DNA from: Hippopus hippopus
Taxonomy: Eukaryota; Mollusca; Bivalvia; Cardiida; Cardiidae
DNA: 64,000 nucleotides
Assembly (NCBI GenBank): GCA_946811185.2
Contig: OX328104.1
Location: 14,706,914-14,770,913, forward strand
Reading direction: 5' to 3'
In this document: piece by piece, positions 21,101-31,070 of the stretch
How the letters are laid out: every line of letters starts with the position of its first letter
Numbering within the stretch: the stretch's first letter is position 1
Notes under the pieces: generated by a model
What the model was told of the DNA's origin: nothing
The model's database searches: none
What the model saw: the letters and a program-made list of their open reading frames with translations, nothing else
Position numbers and translations under genes: made by a program

Positions 21101-24100
21101 CTTTTATAAAAGCCTGTCTCCAGTGAGAATAAAGTTGACTCAGATCTCCCTCCATCTGTCTCAATGCTTGTTTACGCTGTACCTCTGTCTCTGCATGAAT
21201 AAGATCACCTAAACCCTCAACCTCTGTTAAATCAAGCTTTCCATTCAAAAAGGCTCTGGTAAAAAAATATGATCAATATATGGCAAAGTAGCACACTGGG
21301 TACACCTAAGATGATACAACACAGTCTGTGTCATCTGATCTTGATCTTCACAGAGCGCAAAAGCAACTAAAGCTGGTCTGAGCACTTTTCGAGTTAATTT
21401 CTTAACCGACAACAAAAATCCTAGACTTGCCCAACGAAAAGCAATCGCAGATGACAAATAAATGTGACTCAAAAGTTGGAAGTTGTTATAGGAAGGATGG
21501 AACCCATTGTGGGAAAAGGAGAAAATGCTGGTTACCAGCATTGTCTCTTTTTTCCCACAGTGTTTTCAAATGCTTTTCTTCTCAGTGTCTTTAAGAGTCG
21601 CGATTGTGTGATACATTACAACCCCTGATAAACTTGTAACAGACAACATTGAATACTGACCCTTTACCAAACAATCTCAAGTTTTCTCAACCCTGAAGAA
21701 GTAGACTTTTTAAAATATATTGCCAAAAAAAGGAGAAAATACTGGTAACCAGCATTTTATGTTTTTCCCACAATGTTTTCAACCCTTTCAAAGACAATCC
21801 CATCATTTGAGCCAAATCTAAATTGTCATCTGCAAATGCTTTCAATTTGGACAAGTATAATTTTTCCTGTGTGGTCTCAAGTTAACACTTTACCACACAA
21901 TACTGACTTTTAACAACCCTCAGAAGGTCTTTGAAAACACTGTTGGAAAAGGAGAAAATGCTGGTTACCAGCATTTTCTCCTTTTCCCACAAAGTTTTCT
22001 ACCCTATCAAAGAAAAATTGAGTCATTTTAGCCACTATGAAATTGTCGTCTCCAAATGCTTTGAATTTGGATAGGTCTAAAATTTTGCCATGTGATAAAG
22101 GGATAAACCTTAGGCTGCCACGCCTGACTCAATGCATTTTTGCAGAACTTACAGTCTGATCTTGGATTCACACTGTCTGATACATTGAGATTTTGTTTGG
22201 CAAAATGAACTTTGGAATCGCAATGTTAGGCTCTTTCACTATTGGCCAGAAATTTTCATTCAATTTACTTAGCAGTGAAAGGATTATGATCATAATGCAT
22301 TCTGATCTACATCTACCACAAAGCTACTTTAAGCTGACAAGAAAATCTACACATAGCAGACAGTATACATCCAGGATCAGGCTGCATGTTTTGTGCACTC
22401 TAGGACTGTATTCACCGACAATTCTTGGTAACATTCTTTGTCTAACTCTCAAAAATTTTCCGAATTTCAAAGTAATAAAATTTCTGTTTCGCTAAACCAT
22501 TTCAGAAGCTGTGTTACTTTCTTATTCTTGAATATGATTAGAAATACAATATACAATGGGTGTTTAATACGGCCTGGTCGTGATATACCATCGTAAAAGG
22601 TAACTTAATTTGTGAAAAGCACTTTAAGAGTTAACTCTTTACCATACGAGCAAATAATCAACTTTTCCAAACTGAAAGCATTTGCAGATGACAATTTAAA
22701 CAAAGCTCAAAAGATGGAATTCCTTTTTGATAGAGTAGAAAACATTCTGGGAAAAGGAGAAAATGCTGGTTACCAGCATTTTCTCCTTTTCCCACAATGT
22801 TTTCAAAAGGCTTCTTTCTTAGGGTCTTAAAAACTCGAGACTGTTTGGTAAAGGGTTAATATTTCATTCCATATGTTACCTTTTAGTAAATTCGCCTGGT
22901 TCAGCTTGTCTACAGTCTGGTATTTTATACAAAGCTGACAAAACAGCAGATATTACGGCTGGACCTCCATGAACTTGAAATTCCAAACAGTCTTCACCCG
23001 TAAAGCTGCTGGGACCTGTTATAATTAAAATTGTCTAGAATGAGCTCCATTTGCTCCCTAATGTTATTCCTTTACCACATATTTCTGAGTTTTAACGACC
23101 CTGAAGCAGAAGCATTTTGAAAACATTATGGGAAAAGGAGAAAATGCTGGTAATCGGAACTTTTGTCCTTTACCCACAATGTTTTCTGTCTTTTCAGAGA
23201 CAAATCCTCTCATTTGATCCACAGTTGACTCTTTACCACACAATCCAGACTTTTAACGACCCTGAGAAAGAAGGCTTTGGAAAACATTGTCGGAAAAGGA
23301 GAAAATGCTGGTAACCAGCATTTTCTCCTTTTCTGACAATGTTGTCTACCCTATCAAAACCAAATTTTGTCATTAGTGTGACCTTTAATTTGTCGTCTGC
23401 AAATGCTTTCAATTTGGAAAAGTCTAAAATTTTGTCGTTTGGTAAACAGTTAAGTTATCATCTGCAAATGCTTTCAATTTCAACAAGTCTAGAATTTTGT
23501 CTTTTGGTAAAGACTTAACCCTTTATCTCACATTCCCGAGTTTAAATGACCCTAAAGCCAGAACCTTTAAAAACATTGTGGGAAAAGGAGAAAATGCTGG
23601 TGACCAACATTTTCTCCTCTTTCCACAATGTTTTCTATCCTGCCAACGACAAAGTTCATTGTTGAGTCACCTCTTTTTTGTCTACATATGCTTTCAATTT
23701 GGGTGTTAAAAATTTGGAAACTTGGTAAAGAATAGAAAAAACAGTTACTAAAACTCTTAAGTAGATGAAAACTGTCCAAATTATAAATTCTTGCAAATGA
23801 CAAATAAAATGAGACCCAAATGATAGAATTTGTCTTTATCAGGTAACCTGCATTTTCTCCTTTTCTCAGAACTTTCTCTCCCCTTTCAAACATAAATTCT
23901 TCGATTTGAGCCACAGCTGATATATTGTTTGCAATTACTTTAAATTTGGACAAGTTTTCTTTTTTTGTCTGATAAAGAGTGAATGAAATAACAAAAAAAT
24001 AAGCCTGCAACAAACACTATAAAATTATGTGGGTCATACCTGGGAAATAAATGACTAAGCCTTTATCAATTGATAGCTTGGTCTTCGGGTCTATGATTTT

Positions 24101-24493
24101 ACTTAAAACAGCTCTCCTAGGAAGAATTTTGACATTCAGTGGAATCATCTTGCTAATTATGTCCTTGACCTTGGACCCAGATATCCTTATCACAGCAACT
24201 CCACACTTTCCAGGTCCAGATGAAAGAGAAAAAATTGTTGCTGGATAAGATCCTGTTGTAACACTTCTAATATTACGGGTGTACTGTAAATGCAGTCTGT
24301 GCTTTGTATGGAGCATATGTCCACTTCTCACATTTCGATGAATGTTGAATCTGTGCTTCAATGTTGAGGTTGACACCCTAGGATGATTAGAACTATTATA
24401 AAGCACACCTTCCCATGTAACAAAAAGTCTGGACAGAAAGTTCTTAAGGCTAATTTGATATCTTGTTACATTCAAGTTGATGGGAGACCTCAT
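14933..24493 (-). CDS. GTPBP3: GTPBP3 / MnmE, mitochondrial tRNA modification GTPase, eight coding exons
   Basis: The exons, in transcript order, are 24544-24040, 23015-22880, 21255-21102, 20308-20236, 18806-18663, 17493-17328, 16423-15851 and 15167-14933. The first ATG in frame is at 24493. All junctions are GT/AG and all phases agree, giving 644 residues. In the family, MnmE with MnmG/MTO1 installs the 5-taurinomethyl (animal mitochondria) or carboxymethylaminomethyl group on wobble U34 of tRNA, using GTP hydrolysis and a folate one-carbon donor. Seen here: a basic, Arg/His/Ser-rich N-terminal extension of about 85 residues, likely a mitochondrial presequence; TrmE domain from [15 protein letters not shown]1 GEPNIGKSS (307-315); G2 GTTRD (333-337); G3 DTAG (354-357) followed by the loop with IEKEG; G4 NKID (466-469); G5-like SCVTGKG (546-552); and the terminal CIGK carrying the conserved Cys. 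Human GTPBP3 is about 490 residues, so this protein is longer, mostly through the presequence and two linkers around G4. Confidence 0.95.
15643..15819 (+). mobile_element. TTAA palindrome element in GTPBP3 intron, truncated left
   Basis: It starts in the A-half and ends GTGTGGTATAACGTTAA at 15819, about 30 nt from the donor of the 15851-16423 exon. Confidence 0.7.
15851..16423 (-). CDS. GTPBP3: GTPBP3 exon with G4/G5 and two expanded linkers
   Basis: This 573-nt exon is the longest of the gene. After [10 protein letters not shown] comes an insert of about 60 residues rich in Asn/Glu/Asp. It is followed by [10 protein letters not shown] (G4), a second insert of about 50 residues rich in His/Ser/Asn/Asp ([13 protein letters not shown]), and then [19 protein letters not shown] (G5 region). 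The frame is fully open, so the inserts are translated sequence and not a missed intron that breaks the frame. The donor is ATAT/GTAAGT. Confidence 0.93.
16455..16560 (-). mobile_element. Partial TTAA palindrome element beside a GTPBP3 acceptor
   Basis: The B-end sequence and left arm (GACAATGTGGGAAAAGGACA) remain. The rest is lost. It lies about 30 nt upstream of the acceptor of the 15851-16423 exon. Confidence 0.55.
16831..17216. mobile_element. Two TTAA palindrome elements in a GTPBP3 intron
   Basis: A degraded B-left copy at 16831-16995 meets an A-left copy at 16992-17216 that keeps a full palindrome. They share TTAA at 16992-16995. Confidence 0.7.
17328..17493 (-). CDS. GTPBP3: GTPBP3 exon with G2 and G3 ([13 protein letters not shown])
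   Basis: The exon encodes [18 protein letters not shown] and then the switch II segment [17 protein letters not shown]. This includes the loop that carries the K+-dependent catalytic machinery in MnmE. The acceptor is TTTAAAG and the donor ACAG/GTAATT. Confidence 0.95.
17550..17822. repeat. Dispersed repeat, short form
   Basis: It shares both ends (GTGTAAACATGGATAAATTA; GCATTTTCTATCCGTTGTAA; ATTTGGCATCAAGA) with 31690-32250 but lacks about 290 bp from the middle. It is a dispersed non-coding repeat of unknown class. Confidence 0.75.
17863..18522 (-). mobile_element. Three TTAA palindrome elements in tandem, GTPBP3 intron
   Basis: Copies are at about 17863-18080 (full palindrome), about 18085-18296 (palindrome largely lost) and 18297-18522 (TTAA at 18297-18300 and 18519-18522). 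In the last, both arms share AAAAAGAGAAAA. Confidence 0.75.
18663..18806 (-). CDS. GTPBP3: GTPBP3 exon with G1 / P-loop (GEPNIGKSS)
   Basis: The exon encodes the end of the helical domain and the P-loop [14 protein letters not shown]. The donor is ATAT/GTAAGT. The acceptor is AG at 18807-18808; this choice restores the phase with the previous exon and keeps the frame open. Confidence 0.93.
18870..19263. mobile_element. 4-bp-TSD miniature element containing another element
   Basis: The ends GGGAAAAGGGGGTTTTATGC and GCATTAAGCCCCTTTTCC are inverted. ATTT is at 18866-18869 and 19264-19267. It is interrupted by the element at about 19018-19166. Confidence 0.8.
19018..19166. mobile_element. Nested element with CTAGAGCTGTCAC and GGGGGTATAA ends
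   Basis: The insert runs from CTAGAGCTGTCACTGAATGT to TTCTGCGGGGGTATAA and carries GGACGGACAGACA-type simple repeats. A-rich target sequence flanks it. It is absent from the sister copies at 7643 and 9987. Confidence 0.65.
19684..19748. repeat. Short palindrome, GATCAGACT type
   Basis: AGATCCAAGATCAGACTTC and the complementary GCAGCCTGATCTTGATATA flank a short loop. Confidence 0.75.
19769..20212 (+). mobile_element. Two TTAA palindrome elements sharing one TTAA, GTPBP3 intron
   Basis: Copies at 19769-19990 and 19987-20212 are head-to-tail, both A left, with a single TTAA between them at 19987-19990. The second ends about 25 nt from the donor of the 20236-20308 exon. Confidence 0.88.
20236..20308 (-). 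CDS. GTPBP3: GTPBP3 exon ([14 protein letters not shown])
   Basis: A 73-nt exon encodes the helical-domain motif corresponding to the bacterial 'EAxIDFPEE' segment. The acceptor is GTTGCTCAG and the donor AGAG/GTAAGA, ending in phase 1. Confidence 0.92.
20545..21110. repeat. Degenerate minisatellite of about 40 bp at a GTPBP3 5' splice site
   Basis: About 12 imperfect units contain CATACTTTTATAAAAGATCT. The last unit runs into the end of the exon 21102-21255, whose final bases and donor (minus strand CTTTTATAAAAGTAAGG) match the unit. Other units carry look-alike sites such as TATAAAAGTATGG. Confidence 0.8.
21102..21255 (-). CDS. GTPBP3: GTPBP3 exon ([20 protein letters not shown])
   Basis: The exon encodes [20 protein letters not shown] onward to RQAFIK and closely matches the helical-domain entry of MnmE. 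The donor is AAA/GTAAGG, and a degenerate minisatellite starts directly at this 5' splice site. Confidence 0.95.
21394..22106. mobile_element. Three TTAA palindrome elements, GTPBP3 intron
   Basis: Copies are at 21394-21617 (A left), 21656-21885 (B left) and 21882-22106 (B left). The last two share TTAA at 21882-21885. All keep a recognisable palindrome. Confidence 0.82.
22149..22400. repeat. Two half copies of the short GATCAGA-type palindrome
   Basis: CAGTCTGATCTTGGATTCAC near 22152 and CAGTATACATCCAGGATCAG near 22360 each match one arm. Confidence 0.5.
22631..22859 (+). mobile_element. TTAA palindrome element 20 nt from a GTPBP3 donor
   Basis: TTAA at 22631-22634 and 22856-22859 flank a 229-bp copy. 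Read on the minus strand, its end lies about 20 nt downstream of the 5' splice site of the 22880-23015 exon. Confidence 0.9.
22880..23015 (-). CDS. GTPBP3: GTPBP3 exon, TrmE domain (FTGED, EFQVHGG)
   Basis: The exon encodes [17 protein letters not shown] and runs to EPGEFTKR, the most conserved core of the folate-binding TrmE domain. It is 136 nt with acceptor TATAACAG and donor AAAAG/GTAACA. A TTAA palindrome element ends only about 20 nt beyond the donor. Confidence 0.95.
23063..23983 (-). mobile_element. Array of about five TTAA palindrome elements, GTPBP3 intron
   Basis: Segments are 23063-23228 (left half only), 23225-23453 (complete; both arms share TTGTC), 23450-23517 (solo right end of about 70 bp), 23514-23736 (complete) and about 23750-23983 (degraded). 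Neighbouring units share TTAA or near-TTAA borders. Confidence 0.82.
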
Positions 24494-24544
24494 CTTGATG
24501 CCAGAATTTCGGTCTTTGTTTGATGTCTGCAGTAGGTTCAACTC
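24040..24544 (-). CDS. GTPBP3: GTPBP3 first coding exon (presequence and start of TrmE domain)
   Basis: A splice acceptor (TTTATTTTCAG, read on the minus strand) sits immediately before 24544. At least one upstream, probably untranslated, exon must therefore exist. Between the acceptor and the ATG at 24493 the frame is open but has no ATG, so translation could begin in an upstream exon. A second in-frame ATG (HMLHTKH) also precedes the domain. The exon ends ...VIYFP in phase 1 at the donor CAG/GTATGA. Confidence 0.92.
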
Positions 24545-25171
24545 CTGAAAATAAATATTGACAGAAAAAGCTGGTTTTAAGTACTTAAATTCAACCCTCT
24601 CTGTGACATTACTTTCCCCTTCTAGAAGTCTCGGCTTCTATACCAGTAAACCAGAGAAAGATATATGGGTAAGGCAATTATAATGTGGCAGGTATTATAA
24701 TCCTACCTCTGCCATCAAATGACATACAATTGCTTGGTCACAAGTCCAAGCACTTACCATAACACACTTTGCTTAACTATCACCAGAGTGCCAGATAGAG
24801 GGAGCGATTTTGACTTCAAAATTGAAAATCTTGATTATTGTCCACTAAACCCAATAAACCCTATGGAGTAGGTACTCATTAGAATCGTCTCATCAAGATG
24901 ATTCTAATGAGTACCCACAACATAGGGTTTCGAACAGAAATAATGACTTTAGAATACCATTACTCCCTCATATCTGGAGCTCTGATCACACAGAGAACTA
25001 CACCAAACTGCTTTACTGTAAAAGCTAGTTCAACAGCAAGGCTGGTTAAGTGTTTATGTATCAAACTACTCTACATAACATATATTAAGCATGACACTTC
25101 CTTGAAAAGTTAGCTTAATAGATTTACCCAAAAAACAAATCTGTAGCATACGACTATGAAAACATCCTTGC
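24545..25171 (-). other. Upstream intron of GTPBP3, no further coding sequence seen
   Basis: The acceptor before 24544 implies an intron here. A short inverted pair (ATGAGTACCCACAA-like sequences near 24850-24920) is present. No convincing 5' exon is visible. Confidence 0.45.
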
Positions 25172-25500
25172 TTAACTCTTTACCACACAATACCGAGTTT
25201 TAACAACTCTGAGAAAGAAGCCTTTTAAAAACATTGTAGGAAAAGGAGAAAATGCTGATTACCAGCATTTTGATACATTTCCCACAATATTTTCTACCCT
25301 TTAAACGACATCCTTATTTTAACAACCCTAACCGAGAAAGCTTTGGAAAACATGTTAGGAAACTTAGAAAATAGTGGTAACCAGCACTTTTATCCATTTT
25401 CAACAACTTTATCTCAACAACAAATCTCATTATTTGAACCAAATGTGCCACATGCAAATAATTTTAATTTGGACAGGTCTAAAATGTTCTCATCTTTACA
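25172..25500 (-). mobile_element. Two degraded TTAA palindrome elements
   Basis: The first starts TTAACTCTTTACCACACAATAC at 25172 and keeps part of the palindrome. The second, to about 25490, is more diverged. Confidence 0.65.
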
Positions 25501-25610
25501 GCATGGAGCTGTCTGTTGCAAGACATAAAAAGCCAGCTTCTGCAAATAGATCCAGAGACATACACTTATCTATGTCTCTGATAGATCTAATGAGCTTAAT
25601 CTCAACTTTA

Positions 25611-25651
25611 TTTAAGAGAGAGAGAGAGAAGGAGACAGACAGACAGACGGT
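25611..25651. repeat. Simple repeats (AG)n then (ACAG)n
   Basis: A run of GA dinucleotides is followed by GACAGACAGACAGACGG. Confidence 0.85.
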
Positions 25652-25689
25652 TCAATCGATCAATTTGTAATATACAGTACAGCCAAACA

Positions 25690-28600
25690 GTCAAAAAAAA
25701 AAGAAGCCTTTCGCTTTGTATAGGTTCTATTCTCCGAGTAATATTCTATCTAACACCGTTAATTACAGAAAAGGCGATGATTAATGGACCAAATACACCC
25801 TAAAATATGGAATATCTTTGCACAGAGGCAACACAGAGGCATTTCAAATTCCCTTCGAGATTTATGAACAGGGAGTGAAAGGAAAAAAAAAAAGGAAATT
25901 CTCAATTTGGAAAATTTTTCACAAAAAAAAGAATGTTTTCTGATATTTTTATCATGATACTAGATCTAGATAGATCAAATTTAGATTTATCATAATTTTA
26001 TTTTATATTTAAAACAACATCCCCTTGTTAATAATTTTCACAGTCAATTGTCTTTCTTTTCTTTCAATGCTTTAATGCTTTATCTGTTCTAATGTTAGAT
26101 GTATAACTGCAGAATAGGTAAATGTAAGGCAGCAATACCAATTTGAAATTTTGAACAGCAATTTTTATACTGCGAAACAAATTTTAGACTATGTCGGCAC
26201 AAAAATAGAACATCCTTGCTCTGTGACCTGTCATACCTGAGCGATCGAAAATCAACCAATCATACAAGCATATTGCAAAATTGTGCTAGTGTGGATAATT
26301 TACAGGTATGTAATCATCAAAAGACTCTAATTAATTACAGATGGGCCGTTCTGAAACCGATGCGAAATAAATGTATTTTGCACATTTCATTATCTGGAAA
26401 AAGCCCAACATATTTTGTCAATAAAAGCCATCATGTGTTTACACAGGGATTTAGCTTGCCTATACTGTACATGGATCTGTTCTGATTATGATTTTCATTA
26501 TGATACTAGATCAAACTTTTCGGTTTGGTAAGATTTATTTGACTGTTTGCTGAGCAAATTGCGAATATCATTAATCAAAAATAAGATCAGACTGCTCAGA
26601 CAGCATCTTGGAATTAATAAACAACCATTCTTTATCAAAGGAGAATGAGTCTACTTAGTCCTATTTATAAGACCCTACGTACGTTATTTCACATTTTGAC
26701 ATTCATCGTGTACGTAGGGTCTTATCGGTTCCTTCTTAGGTTTCTTTAGCAAACTCCGACATAGAATTTTGTCGCTGTTTGAGCAACAAATTCGGACACT
26801 TAAAATACAAAGTGCCCAATAAAACTTATATCGGTAAGTAACAAGATAAATCAATAATGAACCTATTTTAAAGATTTGATTGTAAAAGACTTACGTTTTA
26901 TGAGTTAAATCCGCTTCTATTTCACACTACCCTATTTTTGAAGTGAAACCGGTGTGTAAGTGTGTAGTTCACGCAACTAAAAGAATTTTTTTAAACGAAA
27001 TTCCTTTACCTTCATTAAAGTGTTACAGAAAGGGGCAACCCTCATTCACAAACATAACTGTGCCTAGAAAGAAGTACTGAATCGTCTAATGGTCCATAAC
27101 AGACAGTTATCAAGTTTTAAGACTGTTTATAAATAAAAGAAACGCCGAGAGAATGTCCTAGTAATTCGTCCCAAATCTAGTTCGTTCCCACGTATTCTGA
27201 ATCGATTTCCCCGGATTCCTCGTCCAACATGAGTTTCTGATACTTTCTGGAGTTGGTGTGTTAAATAAAGTGACAACTTTCTTGAATGATTGGTTAAGTG
27301 TTACATATCAGATTTTAAGATGTTTTATGTGCATGGCTTTATTTTACGTAGATAAAGACATGGACATAAATGAACGTACGGCAGTGAGGCTCCAAGTATT
27401 TATGTAAACTATAACTTTGGTAAATATTGAAAAGCTTCATTTCATGAAAGAGGAATTAGATCTATCGTCGATCGACGTGTTTTCGAGGGGTACATGTTTT
27501 CTAATCCGAAATGCATCCCAGTTTTCTTGCGTACTATGAAGTGAAAGACGTCACCTTTTTTTTATGAACCCCTTATTTGAATGCAAACAATAGTTTCACT
27601 ACTGTTAATTTAGGAACTGCAACCAAAACAAGACCGTATGCATGTTTCTAAAGGAAAGATCGGTTTTAGTGGCATTTTTATGACCTTTTTTGGATCAGAG
27701 TTTGTTTTTTTTTGTCTCTTACGACAAAAAGAAAAAAAAAAGTCCAGACCACTCTCTGTTATTACTGAGAGTGAATATTTCCAACCCTTTTATTAAGACA
27801 CTGAATATTTTCAGGTGATTTATGATAAAGTAGTTTTGAAGAAAATTCCTAGTCTTTCTTCACAGCTCCTAATAAATTGATAGAAGGAACCAAAACCGGT
27901 ATATCCGCTTAGGGTACACTTAACCCCTGAGCTGTAAATCTGTGGTTAAGATTTCATATTAGAGGGTTGGACAATAATGGTTCTCAGCTACAGCTTAAGC
28001 AACCCATATTTATTATTTGCAGCAAAAAAAGTCTGTTAGATCAAGATAATTGTGAAAATTTTCTGTTTAAAGTAATTAAAAAGCTAAAAAGACGGTCTGA
28101 AGTCTCTGATCGGGCTAAGTCTAACGGAACATTATGTTGTGTCATGGGTTTCTGCGTTTTTTGCACCGATCAATTTTTCATGTCTGTTAATTTATGGATA
28201 GGTATTTCCGCATGATTTGACAAAGAAAATGTCAAATAAGGGTGTCAATTTACTACAAAACTGTCATTTTACATAAGATAACGGAAAAATGGCTCTTTTT
28301 TATTTATTTTTTTTTCTTGCGTGAGGCAGGGATCTTATATACACCTGCGTGAGGTTTCGCGTGTAGCCAAAATTTATTACGTGAATTTCAATTCCACAAC
28401 TTGATTTTCGTATTGATTTGCTTGAGCAGAAATACTGCAAAAAGCAATATTTTTTATTTTCTGGTATTCTAGTCCTGCTGTCAAGAGAAGGCCAATGGAC
28501 GCTAAATTTTACACTCGTTCGTCCCGTTCATCGCGCTTCAAAAACCGAAGCTAATTGACTTAGAACTGTTCATTTATATTAACCAAAAAAGTTAGTTCTA

Positions 28601-29165
28601 GTGATAGGAAGCATTTTAGTTGAGTTTTGGTATACATTATCTTTTTTCATGAACTGTTCAATGGATATTTAAAGCCACGCAATGAGGTCGGGGTTTCCCA
28701 TGTCTAAATTCAGCTTCTGGCACAAGACCGAAGTGCTGAATATGTTGTTATCATTGAATATACATGATTCAAGTAGGGACTATGGTTATACAGGCATTTC
28801 ACATTAATTTATGTGGGGGTTATAAAAATAATTTTGGTAAACAGAACTTCATTTAAATATTCGTGAAATAAAACCGTCAGTTAAGCCCTTCGAATCGTTG
28901 GTCCACCCTGTCACTTATTCTGTGTCAAAATGCTTGTTGGCCACAGGAAATTGTGCAAAAACACCGATCTTTATGCAATTGATAGAGCCAGTGAATTCAT
29001 AATCATTACTGAATGCAGTTCAAAATATCTAAAAAGGTTAAAAAAATTGGTTGCCAAAACCAACGTTACAATCCGGTCGAGAGGGAGGGGGGGGCCAAAC
29101 CTAATTTCGTTCAAAAATCGTTCGGAATGTCGGTTCTTTATTTAACCCGAAATATGCTTGTAAAT
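25690..29165. other. Repeat-poor block, probable upstream region of GTPBP3 and of the 29-kb gene
   Basis: This is the longest stretch without TTAA elements or SINEs, and it lies between two genes that would be transcribed away from it. Several good donors occur (minus CGTAAGTC near 26890, plus CGGTAAGTAA near 26833) but no exon can be fixed. The frame at 27967-28215 has no recognisable likeness. Confidence 0.45.
26667..26725. repeat. Perfect 16-bp inverted repeat with 27-nt loop
   Basis: ATAAGACCCTACGTAC at 26667-26682 is the exact complement of GTACGTAGGGTCTTAT at 26710-26725. It could be a cruciform, a hairpin RNA or a small foldback insertion. Confidence 0.85.
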
Positions 29166-29250
29166 ATGGCGGCATTTGTGTTGAAAAAGTTACATGATCG
29201 AATTCTAGATGAATATATCATAAATGTGGCACTTTTTGAGAGAGAAATAG
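29166..29250 (+). CDS. Candidate first coding exon of an unrecognised gene
   Basis: The start context AAATATGGCGGC resembles many animal start sites. The exon encodes 28 residues (MAAFVLKKLHDRILDEYIIN then VALFEREI), an amphipathic charged sequence. It ends in phase 1 at a good donor (AATAG/GTAAAT). It lies in a repeat-poor block head-to-head with GTPBP3. The family is not recognised. The phase matches the strong internal exon at 61380-61433, but no intermediate exon was found. Confidence 0.5.
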
Positions 29251-29539
29251 GTAAATTTGTATCCAGTTAAGTTATCTTTCATGTTTAGTTCAGTGCTTTT
29301 TCAACATTATCTCGAATTTTAGGAAATCGAATTTGCTACATAGAACTAAGTAGGGCCCGTTTAGACGTAACATGCAAAAGAAAAGTAAAATGTGAAATGT
29401 CCGATAGATAAATGTTGAACAGCAAACAAGCATGTGTACGTCTAAATATTTGGACTAGAGTCTACTGTACACTAGAGCAGAGACATACAATACAATCTAT
29501 GTCTCTAACTAGAGTTAAGCTTTACAATAAAGTTCATTT

Positions 29540-29880
29540 TTAGTTTTACCAGACAATTAGTTTTAGACTCTTTCAAATTTAAAACATCTGTAGACACACA
29601 AATTTGAAATTTGTACATATGAGGTTAAGTTCTCTGATAGGGTAGAAAACATAATGGGTGGATAGGAAACATAGTGTGAAAAGGAGAAAACTCTGCTTGC
29701 CAGCAATTTCTGCCACAATGTTTTCAAAAGCTTTCACACTTGGAGCCATCAAAACTCAGTATTGTAAAGTTAAATCTTTACTACACTACAAAATTTTAGA
29801 TTTTCCCCTTTCAAAAGTGCTTACCAAGCAAAATGTTTTCAACACATATTTCCTTTTAGGTTAATATATGGTAAAGGGTT
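29540..29880 (+). mobile_element. Two degraded TTAA palindrome elements
   Basis: A-half pieces (CAGACAATTAGTTTTAGAC; ACTACACTACAAAATTTTAG) and a weak palindrome end at ATGGTAAAGGGTTAA near 29881. Confidence 0.6.
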
Positions 29881-29997
29881 AAAGAGTAGAATGGATATTA
29901 GAGAATGAAAATGAAGATCAGAGTGCAGTCTAGAAGGCTGATTTTGGTTTACACTCTGTGCAAAGAGTATTGATGGCCATGATTAGCAGGATATATA

Positions 29998-30758
29998 TTA
30001 ACTCTTTACCACACAGCAAAGTTTCAGACCTTTGCAGACAAGAAGTTAAATGTGGCTCAGATAATTTGTTTCTTACAAAGTAAAGAAAATGCTGGTTACC
30101 AATGTTTTCTAAAGTTTTTTCCCTCAGGGTCATTAAAAGAGATTGTGTAGTAAAGAGTTAACCCTTTACCAAACAATCCCTTGTTTTCACGACCTTGGGG
30201 AAGAAGCCTTTTGAAAGCATTGTTGGAAAAGAAGAAAATGATGGTTACCAGCATTTTCTCCTTTTCCCACATTGTTATCTACTCTGTCAAAGAACAGAGT
30301 TAATTGGCACCATTTTCAAATTTGATGTGTGCAGATGGTCTCAATGTGGAACATTCTAAAATTAATGATTTGGGAAAAAGTTAACTCTTTACAAGAGGAT
30401 AAGATTTTAAACTTGTATAATTTTTTTAAAAAAATTGCAAACAAGGGAATTAATGTAGCACAAATATCTTTGAAAGGATAGGAAACATTCTGGGAAAGGA
30501 GAAAATGTGGATTTAAAAGCATTTTTATAGAGTTGGTCTTTAACTTCAACCTGAGTTTTAACAACCTTGAGGAAGAGGCCTTTTGAAAACATTGTGAGAA
30601 AAGGAGAAAATGCTGGTAACTAGCATTTTCGCCTTTTCCCACAATATTTTCTACCCTATCAAAGAGAAAAATCATCATTTGAGCTACATTTATTGTGTCT
30701 TCTGCAAATGCTTTCAATTTGGTTGAGTACAAAATTTTGTTGTCTGGTAAAGGGTTAA
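29998..30758. mobile_element. Four TTAA palindrome elements in a chain
   Basis: Segments are 29998-30161 (A left, shortened), 30158-30384 (B left), 30381-30540 (A left, degraded) and about 30541-30758 (B left, TTAA at 30755-30758). Orientations alternate, and borders 30158-30161 and 30381-30384 are single shared TTAA sites. Confidence 0.82.
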
Positions 30759-30774
30759 CGCATGGGGTTGTTCA

Positions 30775-31070
30775 GTAATGGGATAAATTGTCTTCTGCAG
30801 ATGCTTTCAATTTGAACAAATTCAGAATAATGTATAAAGAGTGCCAGGACAAATTTGCTTTTCATTTTAGATTAACACTTAAACTAACGACTAGTTAAGA
30901 CTTGTTGAAATCATAGGCAGACGAATAATTTGATATATCTTTAATGAAGGGTTCGGTTTTTGATAAGATAGAAAACATTGTGGAAGAAGGAAAACATTTT
31001 ATACCAGTTCTTCAAAAGAACGCTTCCTCATTGTTGTTTGGATGTGGGATTGTTAACTAACTTCAACTTA
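30775..31070. mobile_element. Old TTAA palindrome element fragments
   Basis: Right-half (TCTGCAGATGCTTTCAATTT) and arm (GAAAACATTGTGGAAGAAGG) remnants. Confidence 0.5.

Noticed and set aside
27967..28215. 82-residue plus-strand frame in the repeat-poor block
   Set aside because: No splice context, no start context of note and no recognised motif. Length is within chance for this base composition.
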